DNA of 64,000 bases from NCBI RefSeq assembly GCF_000719705.1, contig NZ_JOHO01000031.1:11382-75381 (forward strand), in the 5' to 3' direction. Below are positions 45,053-53,879 of the stretch, in pieces. Made by a program: the position numbers and the translations under genes. How positions within the stretch are numbered: position 1 is the first letter of the stretch; each line of letters opens with the position of its first letter. The stretch comes from Streptomyces sp. NRRL S-350 (lineage in GTDB: Bacteria; Actinomycetota; Actinomycetes; Streptomycetales; Streptomycetaceae). The notes below the pieces were generated by a model. It ran no database searches, was not told where the DNA came from, and saw only the letters and a list, made by a program, of their open reading frames with translations.

Positions 45053-47050
45053 TCAGCTCTCCTCCCCCGCCGCACGCTGGACCGGGACGGTCCGGTCGCG
45101 CTGCAGATCGAGCAGTTCGCGGAACAGGCCGTCCGCACGGGCGGCGAGTTCGGCCCAGGTGCCGGTCTGGACGATGCGGCCCTTGTCCATCACGATCACC
45201 CGGTCCGCGACCGCGGCGTTGGCGATGTTGTGGGTGACCAGGAGGGTGATCCGCCCGGGGGCAAGGGCCCGCAGGGCGTGCAGGATGCGGTGCTCGGCGC
45301 GCGGGTCGAGGTCGGAGGTGGGCTCGTCCAGGATCAGCAGGCCCGGGCTGCGCACCGTACGGTAGAGCGCCCGCGCCACCGCCGCGCGCTGCCAGCCGCC
45401 GCCGGACAACTCCGCTCCGCCCCACCATCCTTGGGCGAGCAGTGTGCGCCAGCCGGAGCGCAACCGGCCCACGGTCTCGTCGAAGCCGGTCCGCGCCGCG
45501 GCCCGTTCGACGTCCGCCATCACCTCGTCGGTGAGGTGGCCCAGGTGGACGTTCTCGGCGGCGCCCAGCGGCCAGCGGGCGAACTCCTGCGGCACCCGGG
45601 CCACCCGGGACCACATGCCGTCGGCGTCCAGTTCCTGCACCGGCACGCCGTCCCAGGTGATCCGGCCCGACTGCGGCAGGTAGAGGCCGGAGAGCAGCTT
45701 CAGCAGGGTCGACTTGCCGCTGCCGTTCTGCCCGATCACGGCCACCACCTCGCCCTCCCGCAGGGTCATGCTGACGCCGTCCAGCGCGGGTTCCTGCTGC
45801 TCGCCCGGGTAGGAGTGGCTCACGTCGCTCACCTCGACCAGCCGCGGGGCGCCGGGCACGAGGTGGCCGCGCCGGATGCGGTGGCCGCCCGCCTCGTCCA
45901 GGAAGGTGAAGTAGTCGTCCAGGTAGAGGCCCATCCGGTACAGCCGGGCGCCGTTGCCGACCAGGCCCTGCAGGCCGGAGGAGGCCGTCCGCAGTGCGAA
46001 CGTGGCGGTGCCGGCGGCGGCCAGGTCGATCCGGCCGCTCGCCACCAGGTACAGCAGGGTGCCCCAGATCAGCGCGCTGCCGGCCCCGGTGCCGAGCGCG
46101 GCCAGCAGCGACACCTTGGCCGCCTCCCGGGTCGCCCGGTCGGTGGCCGCGACGATCTTGGCCTCGGCACGGCGGTACTTGGCCATCAGGAACGGCGTGA
46201 CCTGGTCCGAACGGACCTGGTCGGCGCGGGTCTTGTCGATCAGGAACCACCGGTAGACGCGCAGCGCCCCGCGGTCCTCGTTGGTGGTCACCGCCGCCAG
46301 GTAGTGGATCCGGGCGGTGCGGACGGCGGCCACCGCGGTCGGCACCGAGCCGAGCAGCAGCAGCGGCACCAGCCAGGGGTGCAGCGTCGCCAGGACGCCC
46401 GCGGCGGCGGCCAGCGACACGGTGGAGGCGATCACGTCCTGGGCGTTGGAGAGCAGGTCCGGCGTGGTCGAGGCGCCGCGGTCGGCGGCCTCCCACTGCT
46501 CGTTGTACGCGGGCTCGTCGTACGCCTTCAGCTCGGCGGCGCAACCGGCGCCGATCAGCGCCAGCTCCGCCTCCCGGGTGATCCGGGGCGACACCCGGCC
46601 GGACAGGCCCACCACGGCGATGCCCAGCACCGCGCGCAGGGCGGCCGAGACGGTCAGCAGGAGCAGTGACGGCGCCGCGGTGCGGAGGTGGTCGGTCACC
46701 GGGCCGGGGACCAGCAGCGCGCCCAGCGTGCCGGTGGTGGCGTACAGCGCGAGCGCCCCGAACACGCCCGCCAGCGCCTGGCAGACCAGCAGCAGCACGG
46801 TGGACGTCCGGTCCGCCGCCCAGGCGAGCATCATGGCCCGGCGCACCAGGTGCGGCAGGCGGCGCAGCATGGCGCCCGCGGACATCGATGCGCCGGCCTG
46901 GGCGCGGCGGTCGCCGGGGTAGCGCAGGCGCAGTTCCTCGTCGTGGGTGTCGTCGTGGTCGTCGTCGTGGTCGTCGTTCTGGAGTCCGTCGGGGGTGGCG
47001 GCGTCGGGGGTGGCGGCGGGCTTCTCGGGTTTCACGGTCTGCTCTGACAC
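45053..47050 (-). CDS. ABC exporter (fused permease-ATPase), LanT-like without peptidase domain
   Basis: 665 residues from GTG 47050, preceded by GGGAGA. The first 60 residues are acidic and His-rich (DDHDDDHDD). Six membrane helices (about 75-370) are followed by an ATPase: Walker A GQNGSGKST, signature LSGGGWQR, Walker B LLILDEPTSDLD. The LSGGxWQ signature resembles the transporters of lanthipeptide loci such as NisT. There is no N-terminal C39 leader peptidase, so leader removal needs another protease. It lies downstream of lanM on the same strand with a 360-base gap and its own promoter-like motif. Confidence 0.85.
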   Translation of the reverse strand: MSEQTVKPEKPAATPDAATPDGLQNDDHDDDHDDTHDEELRLRYPGDRRAQAGASMSAGAMLRRLPHLVRRAMMLAWAADRTSTVLLLVCQALAGVFGALALYATTGTLGALLVPGPVTDHLRTAAPSLLLLTVSAALRAVLGIAVVGLSGRVSPRITREAELALIGAGCAAELKAYDEPAYNEQWEAADRGASTTPDLLSNAQDVIASTVSLAAAAGVLATLHPWLVPLLLLGSVPTAVAAVRTARIHYLAAVTTNEDRGALRVYRWFLIDKTRADQVRSDQVTPFLMAKYRRAEAKIVAATDRATREAAKVSLLAALGTGAGSALIWGTLLYLVASGRIDLAAAGTATFALRTASSGLQGLVGNGARLYRMGLYLDDYFTFLDEAGGHRIRRGHLVPGAPRLVEVSDVSHSYPGEQQEPALDGVSMTLREGEVVAVIGQNGSGKSTLLKLLSGLYLPQSGRITWDGVPVQELDADGMWSRVARVPQEFARWPLGAAENVHLGHLTDEVMADVERAAARTGFDETVGRLRSGWRTLLAQGWWGGAELSGGGWQRAAVARALYRTVRSPGLLILDEPTSDLDPRAEHRILHALRALAPGRITLLVTHNIANAAVADRVIVMDKGRIVQTGTWAELAARADGLFRELLDLQRDRTVPVQRAAGEES

Positions 47051-47409
47051 GGTGCTCTCCCTGGTTCGGCGGCCGGTGGCCGCGGCGGGGTCCGCACGCG
47101 GGCAGCCCTCGTCGCCTTGGTGGGCGTGACGGGGTGGGCAGTGGCGCCGGTGGGCGCTCTGCGGGGGCGGGCTGCCGGTGCGGACCCCGATCCTGGCAGC
47201 GGCCCGCGGGGGTGTTCGGCGTGTCTCGGCCGGTCTCACTCGATCCGGTCGATTCCGTGCCGTGGACGGCGAGTTGGTGGCAGTCGATCACCGCGAGCGT
47301 TCGCGATGTCCGGTCCGCCGGCCGACAGAAGCAGGCTGATTACCCGAGTGATCCGACGATCGGACGGGCCTGCCGCCCGGTCCGCGGCTCGGGGGTGGCG
47401 GTCGGCCGG
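47051..47409. other. Gap between the ABC exporter and lanM
   Basis: 359 bases with no convincing gene. It holds a promoter-like motif (47190-47218) and a short inverted repeat TCCGA-CGA-TCGGA around 47352-47364. Confidence 0.6.
47190..47218 (-). promoter_or_regulatory. Promoter-like site of the ABC exporter gene
   Basis: Read leftward: CGAACA (47213-47218), 17-base spacer, CAGGAT (47190-47195) within CTGCCAGGATC. The -10 side is the same as at both lanthipeptide precursor promoters; the -35 side differs. Confidence 0.4.
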
Positions 47410-50400
47410 TCAGAAGGCCGTCGGCGGGTGGAGCGCGAGGACGGACGGTACCTGCTCCGGGGCGGCGAGGCGGAGGAGGCCGTGGCCGATGCCGGCGAGG
47501 CCGACCATGAGGGAGGGGCTGTGGACGCCGTGGGGGAGGCCGCAGACCCAGCCGCGAGCGTCGAGGGCGTCCAGCGTGGCGAGGGCCGGGGCGTGCCAGG
47601 GGGCGCCGGCGAGGTGCAGGGCTTCGAGGTTGCCGAAGTCCCCGTGGCAGAGGGAGAAGTTGAGGCCGAAGCCCTCCCGACGCACGGTGTCGAGCGCGGT
47701 GTCCCGCTCCTTGCGCAGCAACTCGACGTCGTCCGAGAGGAGTTCGGCGAGTTCGGTCCTCGCGAGGGCGATACCGGATGCGCCGTGGCACCAGAGGGCG
47801 GGGAAGGACGGGGCGTGCGGGCCGTCGTCCTCGCGGACGTCGCGCCAGTTGGCGGCGGCCGGGTCGAACAGGGTGCGCTCGTACTCCACGGCGGCGAGGG
47901 CGAGTTCGGACAGCTCCCGGTCACCGAGGCGGCGGCCCGCGCGGGCGAGGGCCCAGGCGACGCCGGACCCGCCGTGGGCGAAACCGGCCAGGGGGCGGCG
48001 CGCCACCCCGGCGAGCGAGGCGGGGAGCCAGCCGACGCCGCCGTCGGGATGCGGGGCGGCGCTGCGGGCGAGGCGTTCGGTGCAGGCGACCAGGGCTGCG
48101 GTGACGGCCTTGCCCGGCCGGACGGCCTCCCAGGCGAGCAGACCGCCGATGGTGCCCGCGTTTCCGGAGAGCAGGTCGTGGAGGGTGTCCTCGGGTGCGG
48201 TGGCCGCGACGCGGTCGATCACCAGGCCGGCCAGGGCGTCGAGTTCGGCGCGGCGGTTCACCGCGGCCGAGCGGTCGGTGGCGGGGTGGACGGCGCCCGG
48301 GCGGTCGGCGGCGAGGTGGGCGAGGGCGTAGAGCACTCCGCCGGCCCCGGCGAGGCCGCCGCCGAGCCGGTCCGCACGTCGTCGCACCTGGTGCCGCAAC
48401 GTCAGTTCGGCTGCTCCGGCGGCTTCTTCGTGCTCGCGATCACCGGTGACCACGGCGAGCTGATGCAGGAAGAGGGCGATGCCGGCGGTGCCGCTGTACA
48501 GGTCGGGGCCGAGTTCGGCGGGGGCCCAGCGGCCGGGCGGGGTCCAGTTGGGGCCTGCCCAGGCGAGGTCGGCGCCGCCCCGGTAGGCCTCGCGGAGCAG
48601 CTGCTCACCCGCTTCCACCGCCTTGGCGAGCGCGCGGGCGGCGATCCGCTGCCCCGCTTCGGGCGGCAGGCCGTCCGAAGCGGCCGGCTGGTCGCCCGCC
48701 ACCGCGAGGGCCGCCCGGCGCGGCTCGCGCGACCCGTCGGCCGTCGTCACCGAGAGGCGCAGGAGCTGGAGTTGGCGTGCGAGGTCGTCCTCGCCGAGAC
48801 CGTCCGCCTTGGCGAGCGCGAGGTCGAGGGCGGGCCGGTCGGCGGCTCCGGGGATGACGGCGCCGGTGGCGGAGCGGGCGTCGACGCCGTCCGGTCGGAT
48901 GGTGAAGACCGGCACGTCGCCGCGCCACAGGTCGGCGCGTTCGTGCTCGACGAAGGCGAGGGCGTGCTCCTCCCAGCCGGCGAGCGCCCAGAGCCGGTCG
49001 AGGTGGCGGTCCTGGTCGAGGGCGTCCCGCAGCAGGTCGGGGTGGCAGGCGGCGTTGAGGAGGCTGCGGTACTCGAAGGTGTCGCGGCGCAGCATCCGCG
49101 TCTCGTCGGCCGCGAAGGCGCGCAGGAGCGTGCGGAGCCGGTCCTTGCCGGCGGCGAGCAGCCGGTAGGCCTCGGTGAAGCCGGCCTCCAGCTCCGCCAG
49201 GTGGTCGGCCGGTCGCAGCGGGTGCCCGGCGGGCACGGGTCGGCTGCCGGGCGCTTCGACGGGCGACCTCCGGTACTCCAGGCGGAGTTCGTCGGTCCCC
49301 TGGCCGACCAGGACGGGCACCGGCCTGGGTGGGAGGCCGGCCGGATCCCAGCCGAGGGCGGAGAGGTCGGTGCCGCCGTTGCCTTCGTCCCACATGCGTT
49401 CGGGCAGCAGACCGGAGCGCAGCACCGAGTGCCGGGCCCGGTGGCGGGCGAGGCGTTCGGACGCGGAGAGGTCCTTGGCGGGCTCGTGCAGGTCGGGGTG
49501 GAGGAGCGCCTCCAGGTCGATGAGGACGGGCTGGTCGCGGACGGCGAGCAGGTTCTGGGCGTGGCAGTCGACCGCGTCCAGGGCGTACATCAGGGCGGCG
49601 AGGGTGCCCGCGCGGTGGTAGAAGTCGCTCAGTTCGGCTGCGCTGCGGGTGGGTTCGGCGGTGAGGTGGGCGACCCAGCCGTAGCCGTCGCCGGCCACGT
49701 GGGCCAGGTCGAGCAGGGGCCGCCGGAGCTGGGGGTTGAGCCACTGCAGCAGCTGCCGGAAGTGGGTCTCGGCGCCGAGCGGGCGCGGCTTGTAGACGAT
49801 CCGGACGCCGTGCTCGAACCGCAGCGCGCTGACCGTGGCTCCGCCGCGGTGCGGGTCGCCGAGGCCGGTGGCGAGCTCGGTGAGCCGGCCGAGCGGTCGG
49901 CCGTCAGCGAAGGCGGCGCGGAGGGCGGGCAGGTCGGCGGCGAGTCGGCGGAGGAGGGTGAGGGTGGTGTTCGTCCACTGGTCGGCGGCGGTGGCGAGGC
50001 GGTACGCCAGGACCGGGTATTCGGCGAGGAGTCCCAGGGCCCGCTCGGGTCGGGCGAGCCGGCCGAGGAAGTCGCGGTACCGCTGCTCGGGGGTGTCGCC
50101 GGTCAACTCCCCGCTGAGGCGGGCGACATGGAGTTCGGTGATGACGGTCCGGGTGGCCAGCCCGTGGGCGGCGGCGGTGAGCGCGGGGAGGGCGAGCGCG
50201 GTCAGCTCGGCGGGGGCGCCGAGGGCGGGGGCGTCCAGGGCGGCGATCCCGGCGCACAGGCGGTCACGGGCGTCGGCGAGCAGCGCGGCGACGAGCCGGG
50301 CGAAGGCGTGCTCCTCCGGGACGTCCAGAACGGCCCGGGCGGCCGGAGCGGCGGGGTCCGCGGGGGCCGCGGGGGCAACCACGGCAGCCGGTTCGGCTTG

Positions 50401-50748
50401 GGCGTCCGGGGCATCCGGTTCGGCCTCGCTGCGGAACGCCTCGGCGAGGCGCTCGGCCCAGGGCGGCGGTCCGAGGCGGTCGGCGAGCGCGTCCGGGTGC
50501 TCGGCGAGGAGGGCGCCAAGGGCTTCCGGGGTGAGGCCGTCCGCGGCGAGGCGGCGCTCGAACCAGCCGTCCCGGTCGAACGGCGCCTGGGACCGCCACC
50601 GCTCCAGCTTCCGGGCGGCGCGAGCGGCCCGTTCGGCGAGCCCGGCCGCCTCGGAGTGGGGACCGGTACCGTCCGGTGCCGCCCGGCCACGGGCGTGCAG
50701 CGGTACGGCTCGGGCGGCTGCCCGCAGGAAGTGGGACGCGTCGACCAC
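47410..50748 (-). CDS. lanM: Class II lanthipeptide synthetase LanM
   Basis: 1112 residues from GTG 50748. The N-terminal dehydratase (DUF4135; about 190-700) shows the kinase-like motifs YKPRPL and DCHAQNLL, LIDLEAL, plus RDTFEYRSLL. The C-terminal LanC-like cyclase (about 770-1112) has its zinc ligands C987 (WCHGASG), C1034 and H1035 (LCHGDFG). It dehydrates Ser and Thr in the precursor and adds Cys to form (methyl)lanthionines. Two precursor genes lie directly upstream on the same strand, separated from it by an attenuator-like hairpin. Confidence 0.95.
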   Translation of the reverse strand: MVDASHFLRAAARAVPLHARGRAAPDGTGPHSEAAGLAERAARAARKLERWRSQAPFDRDGWFERRLAADGLTPEALGALLAEHPDALADRLGPPPWAERLAEAFRSEAEPDAPDAQAEPAAVVAPAAPADPAAPAARAVLDVPEEHAFARLVAALLADARDRLCAGIAALDAPALGAPAELTALALPALTAAAHGLATRTVITELHVARLSGELTGDTPEQRYRDFLGRLARPERALGLLAEYPVLAYRLATAADQWTNTTLTLLRRLAADLPALRAAFADGRPLGRLTELATGLGDPHRGGATVSALRFEHGVRIVYKPRPLGAETHFRQLLQWLNPQLRRPLLDLAHVAGDGYGWVAHLTAEPTRSAAELSDFYHRAGTLAALMYALDAVDCHAQNLLAVRDQPVLIDLEALLHPDLHEPAKDLSASERLARHRARHSVLRSGLLPERMWDEGNGGTDLSALGWDPAGLPPRPVPVLVGQGTDELRLEYRRSPVEAPGSRPVPAGHPLRPADHLAELEAGFTEAYRLLAAGKDRLRTLLRAFAADETRMLRRDTFEYRSLLNAACHPDLLRDALDQDRHLDRLWALAGWEEHALAFVEHERADLWRGDVPVFTIRPDGVDARSATGAVIPGAADRPALDLALAKADGLGEDDLARQLQLLRLSVTTADGSREPRRAALAVAGDQPAASDGLPPEAGQRIAARALAKAVEAGEQLLREAYRGGADLAWAGPNWTPPGRWAPAELGPDLYSGTAGIALFLHQLAVVTGDREHEEAAGAAELTLRHQVRRRADRLGGGLAGAGGVLYALAHLAADRPGAVHPATDRSAAVNRRAELDALAGLVIDRVAATAPEDTLHDLLSGNAGTIGGLLAWEAVRPGKAVTAALVACTERLARSAAPHPDGGVGWLPASLAGVARRPLAGFAHGGSGVAWALARAGRRLGDRELSELALAAVEYERTLFDPAAANWRDVREDDGPHAPSFPALWCHGASGIALARTELAELLSDDVELLRKERDTALDTVRREGFGLNFSLCHGDFGNLEALHLAGAPWHAPALATLDALDARGWVCGLPHGVHSPSLMVGLAGIGHGLLRLAAPEQVPSVLALHPPTAF

Positions 50749-50828
50749 GGGGTGGTGCTGCCTCTCTGGTCTGCTCGGCCGGCGCCCTCGGCATGCCTCG
50801 GTGCCCTTCGGCCCCTCGGCGGCGGTCG

Positions 50829-50856
50829 GGAGGCGCTCCCGGCCGGGGGCGCCTCC
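50829..50856 (-). terminator. Attenuator-like hairpin between precursor 1 and lanM
   Basis: Arms ggaggcgc (50829-50836) and gcgcctcc (50849-50856) pair perfectly; the 12-base loop can itself fold (ccc/ggg). Position 12 bases after the precursor stop fits partial termination. Confidence 0.65.
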
Positions 50857-50868
50857 TGCGGTGTCGGC

Positions 50869-51048
50869 TCACATGCTGCACATGCGCCAGCAACTCGACG
50901 GGTACTCGCAGGTGTTGAGCTGTACGGCGGCCGTGACGTACAGCTCGCTCACCGGGTCGCCCGCCGGGTGGGGGCGGTTGGCCGGGTCGAGGGTGAGCCG
51001 GTAGTCCTCGTCCTTGAGCGCGCGGAGCTGGTCTGCGACGGGTAGCAC
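50869..51048 (-). CDS. lanA1: Class II lanthipeptide precursor 1
   Basis: A 59-residue peptide from GTG 51048, with GAGGAGG upstream. Leader residues 1-41 include QLRALKDEDYRLTL and end DPVSELYVTAA; the core region VQLNTCEYPSSCWRMCSM holds Thr46, Ser51, Ser52, Cys47, Cys53, Cys57 and Ser58. It aligns without gaps to precursor 2, and the spacing of all Cys and the TC and SSC motifs is identical. The Asp/Glu-rich leader is typical of LanM substrates. The leader end, by analogy GG/GA-type sites, may be after Ala40 or Ala41. Product unknown. Confidence 0.85.
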   Translation of the reverse strand: MLPVADQLRALKDEDYRLTLDPANRPHPAGDPVSELYVTAAVQLNTCEYPSSCWRMCSM

Positions 51049-51099
51049 GGGTGCCTCCTCGGAGGGTCCGGTCCGGCGACGGTCGTGCCGGTTGTCCGG

Positions 51100-51128
51100 A
51101 TCCTGTCAGTACCCCGGCGGGCGCACCA
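51100..51128 (-). promoter_or_regulatory. Promoter of lanthipeptide precursor 1
   Basis: Read leftward: TGGTGC (51123-51128), a 17-base spacer and CAGGAT (51100-51105) in ACTGACAGGATCC. The layout and several flanking bases match the promoter of precursor 2. Expected transcription start is about 45 bases before the GTG. Confidence 0.65.
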
Positions 51129-51199
51129 GGGTGGCGGCGGCCCGGTGCCGGTTTTCCGGTCACGATCGCCCACGATCGGGCGTCCGGCGGAAGCCGACC

Positions 51200-51230
51200 G
51201 TCGTGCCGGCGCAGCCCCCGTCGGCACGAC
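51200..51230 (-). terminator. Hairpin after lanthipeptide precursor 2
   Basis: Arms gtcgtgccg (51200-51208) and cggcacgac (51222-51230) form a perfect 9-bp stem with a 13-base loop, 25 bases after the stop of precursor 2. Confidence 0.65.
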
Positions 51231-51255
51231 CCGGCTCCGGGCCGGCCCTCCGGCG

Positions 51256-51435
51256 TCAGAAGCTGCAGACGCTCCCGCAGCTCGACCAGCCGCCGCAGGT
51301 GCTCGCCTGCACCGCGCCGGTGACGTAGACCTCGTCCGCCGGCTCGCCGGCCGGGTGGACCTGGTGGCCCTGGCCGAGGGTGAGCCGGAAGTCCTCGTCC
51401 TTGAGCGCGCGAACCTGCTCAGCCGTGGGCTGCAT
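51256..51435 (-). CDS. lanA2: Class II lanthipeptide precursor 2
   Basis: A 59-residue peptide from ATG 51435, with GAGGAGG upstream. The leader has QVRALKDEDFRLTL and ends EVYVTGA; the core region VQASTCGGWSSCGSVCSF holds Ser45, Thr46, Ser51, Ser52, Ser55, Cys47, Cys53, Cys57, Ser58. About half the residues equal precursor 1; leader motifs and Cys positions are the same, while the residues between Cys differ. It is the first gene of the locus and has its own promoter. Two cores for one LanM could be a two-peptide lantibiotic or two independent products. Confidence 0.87.
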   Translation of the reverse strand: MQPTAEQVRALKDEDFRLTLGQGHQVHPAGEPADEVYVTGAVQASTCGGWSSCGSVCSF

Positions 51436-51482
51436 GGGGCCTCCTCGAAGCGGTGCGTCCGGCACGGGCGTGCCGGGTGGGG

Positions 51483-51511
51483 ATCCTGGCAGTGTCCCGC
51501 CCGTCACACCA
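51483..51511 (-). promoter_or_regulatory. Promoter of lanthipeptide precursor 2
   Basis: Read leftward: TGGTGT (51506-51511), 17-base spacer, CAGGAT (51483-51488) in ACTGCCAGGATCC. It shares this arrangement with precursor 1, which argues for one sigma factor or activator acting on both. Confidence 0.65.
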
Positions 51512-51797
51512 GGGCCTGCACCGCAACGGTCGGAATTTCGGCCAGGATCGAACCGGTGCCTCGCCGGGCCGCCCGGCGCCACCGCTCCCCCCGACCTCCC
51601 CGTCCCCGCGCCGTCCCCGCCTCGCCCCCGCGCACCGACCGGCACCGAAGGCCCTCGGACACCTGTCCGAAACCCGGGTGGTGGCGGCCGGTGAACCCCG
51701 GACCAGGTTTGAGGATGCCGTTCCTGTGGCAGGCCACCGCACCGAGGATCACGATGGAAGCCCGGCCACCCGCCGGACCCGGCCCGATCGGAGCGCG
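51512..51797. other. Divergent intergenic region upstream of the lanthipeptide locus
   Basis: No gene recognised between the promoter of precursor 2 and the start at 51798. A leftward or rightward regulator gene is not present here. Confidence 0.5.
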
Positions 51798-52334
51798 ATG
51801 AGCGACCAGCACAACGTCGTCCTGCTGACCTTCCCCGACGCCGTCGGCTGGCAACCGGCCTTCGACGAGGCCCAGCACCTGCCCGGCCTGCGGGTGGCGG
51901 CCGCGCTGGAACGCAGTGCCGACGGACTGCTGGCGGTCAAGGACACCTTCACCCGGGGCGCGGGCGTGGCCACCGTCGGATCGGGACTGGTGGGCGGGCT
52001 GGTGGGGCTGCTCGGCGGGCCGGTCGGCGTGCTGCTGGGCTTCGCGGCGGGTGCTGCGCTCGGCAACGCGGCGGAGGAGCACCTGGCGTCGGAGACCGGC
52101 GCCGCGCTGATCGTGCTCTCGACCCGGGTGCCGGACGGCGGCGCGCTGCTCGTCCTGGAGGTCCGCGAGGCCTCGCCCGGGCCGGCCGACGAACTGGCCG
52201 CCCGCCACGGCGCGAAGGTCGAGCGGATCGATGCCGACACCTTCACCGAACAGGTCCGGGCGGCGGAGGAGAAGGCCGAGAAGCAGAAGGCGGCGGAGGA
52301 CCAGGCGGCGCAGGCGGCGAAACCGGCGGAGTAG
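51798..52334 (+). CDS. DUF1269-like membrane protein
   Basis: 178 residues. After an N-terminal alpha/beta half domain (NVVLLTFPDAVGWQPAFDEA) comes a glycine-rich hydrophobic pair, about residues 53-90 (TVGSGLVGGLVGLLGGPVG), then a second half (AALIVLSTRVPDGGALLVLEVREA) and a charged Ala/Glu/Lys coil. This matches DUF1269-type proteins, of unknown function. The 3' end runs into a purine-rich repeat. ATG 51798 is the best start. It is divergent from the lanthipeptide genes; no functional link is apparent. Confidence 0.75.
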   Translation: MSDQHNVVLLTFPDAVGWQPAFDEAQHLPGLRVAAALERSADGLLAVKDTFTRGAGVATVGSGLVGGLVGLLGGPVGVLLGFAAGAALGNAAEEHLASETGAALIVLSTRVPDGGALLVLEVREASPGPADELAARHGAKVERIDADTFTEQVRAAEEKAEKQKAAEDQAAQAAKPAE

Positions 52335-52637
52335 GCGGCGGAACAGGCGGAAAGGACGGACAGGGCGGAGCGGGCGGACAGGGCGGAGCGGGCGGAGCAG
52401 CCGGCCGACGAGCAGCCCGGCAAGCCCTGGCCCTCCCGGCATCCGGCACGGCACCCGCACCGCTCCCGTCCCGCCGAGCCGCGGACCCTGCCGCACGCAA
52501 GCCCCGCCCGCGGCGACCTCCGCTCCCCGTCCGGCGGGCCGGGCGCGGTGTCATCCGTGCGGGGTAGTCGCCGGATGTACCGGCCGCAGCCACTCGCGGG
52601 GCTGTCCCCCGGGGTGCCCGGGCCCCACAATGTCCCG
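52335..52637. other. Intergenic region with gcgga-type repeats
   Basis: The first 80 bases continue a repeat of gcggacagggcggag words (an 18-base unit occurs twice at about 52358-52393). The remainder shows no gene; the promoter of the two-component operon is presumably here. Confidence 0.65.
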
Positions 52638-53879
52638 GTGATCAACCATCCGACGGTGCGACGGTTACGCGCGGCACTGCACCCGGCCGAGGGTCCGGGC
52701 GCCGCGCCGCCGCCCCGGCCGACCCGGCGCGCCCAGGCCTTCGACGCGGCCCTGGCCCTCCTCCTCGCACTCGTCGGCGGCCGCTACGCCGTCCTCGCGG
52801 ACGACCCGCGGACGCCCACCGTGCTCTGGCTGCTGCCACTGGTGCCGCTCGTGCCGCTGCCGCTGGCGCTGCGCCGCCGTTTCCCGCTGACGGTGCTGTG
52901 GGCGGTGTTGCCGGCCGCGCTGCTGGTCCGCCACCAGTCGCAGGACATCGCGTACTCGGCAGGCCTGGTGGTGATCGTCGCCGCGTACAGCGCCGCCGCC
53001 TACGGGCGCCGCCGCACGGCCCTGCTGTTCGGCCTGCCGGCTGCGACCGCCGGGCTGGTGGTGCTCTTCTCCGAGGCCAAGCTGCCGCACTTCCCCAACG
53101 GGGTGATCGCCGTGCTGGTCCTGGTGCCGGTGTTCGCGGTCGCCTACGAGCTGCGGATGTGGCGCCGCCGGGCGGACGAGGGGCGCGAGCGGCTCTCCGC
53201 CCTGGAGCGCGAGCAGCTGGCCGCGCTGGACCGCGCGGTGGAGCTCGAACGGGCTCGCATCGCCCGGGAGTTGCACGACGTCGTCACCCACAACGTGAGC
53301 ATGATGACGATCCAGGCCGGGGCGGCCCGCAAGATCCTGGACAGCGCCCCGGGCAGGGCCCGCGAGGCGATGGCCGCGGTGGAGTCCGGCGGGCGGGCAG
53401 CGATGACCGAACTACGGCACGTCATGGGGTTGTTGACGATCGACTCGGAGGGCGGTGGCGATCCGGCCGCCGACGCCGAGCTCAGCCCCCAGCCCGGCCT
53501 CGGCCGCCTGGACGCCCTGGTCGAGGGCGTCCGGCGGGCCGGGCTGCCGGTCGAACTCGCCGTCCGGGGTGAGCGCCGCGCCGTCCCGCCCGGGGTCGAA
53601 CTGGCCGCCTACCGGGTGGTGCAGGAAGCCCTGACCAACACCGTCAAGCACGCGGCCGGCGCCGCCGCCGAGGTCACCGTCGAGTACGCCCCCGCCCACC
53701 TGAGGGTGGAGGTCGCCGATACCGGCGGCCGGCCCACCGGCGCCGCCGCCACCGGAAAGGGCCGCGGCCTGCTCGGCCTGCGCGAACGCCTCGCCGTCTA
53801 CGGCGGCACCCTGCACACCGGCCCCCGGCCTCGCGGCGGTTACCGCGTCACGGCCCTGATCCCGCTGGAGAGTTCATGA
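52638..53879 (+). CDS. NarL-type sensor histidine kinase
   Basis: 413 residues. Five or six membrane helices (about 30-175) without a large external loop are followed by a dimerisation domain with phospho-acceptor His in [19 protein letters not shown] (HisKA_3 type) and an ATPase domain (N-box [14 protein letters not shown]-boxes VADTGG and [11 protein letters not shown]). Membrane-embedded sensing is typical of intramembrane-type kinases of actinomycetes. The start is uncertain: GTG 52638 is given, ATG 52575 is possible. The stop overlaps the regulator gene (ATGA at 53876-53879). Confidence 0.87.
   Translation: MINHPTVRRLRAALHPAEGPGAAPPPRPTRRAQAFDAALALLLALVGGRYAVLADDPRTPTVLWLLPLVPLVPLPLALRRRFPLTVLWAVLPAALLVRHQSQDIAYSAGLVVIVAAYSAAAYGRRRTALLFGLPAATAGLVVLFSEAKLPHFPNGVIAVLVLVPVFAVAYELRMWRRRADEGRERLSALEREQLAALDRAVELERARIARELHDVVTHNVSMMTIQAGAARKILDSAPGRAREAMAAVESGGRAAMTELRHVMGLLTIDSEGGGDPAADAELSPQPGLGRLDALVEGVRRAGLPVELAVRGERRAVPPGVELAAYRVVQEALTNTVKHAAGAAAEVTVEYAPAHLRVEVADTGGRPTGAAATGKGRGLLGLRERLAVYGGTLHTGPRPRGGYRVTALIPLESS

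Noticed and set aside
47051..47291. Longer N-terminus of the ABC exporter up to 47239 or 47291
   Set aside because: GTG 47050 has a good ribosome site, and the extra codons cover the promoter-like motif at 47190-47218.
46666..51045. A 1459-codon plus-strand frame
   Set aside because: Antisense to the exporter, lanM and a precursor, all of which have clear motifs.
50949..51227. A 92-codon minus-strand frame overlapping precursor 1
   Set aside because: It is in another frame than the precursor with conserved leader and core; its product is Arg/Thr/Pro-rich with no paralogue.
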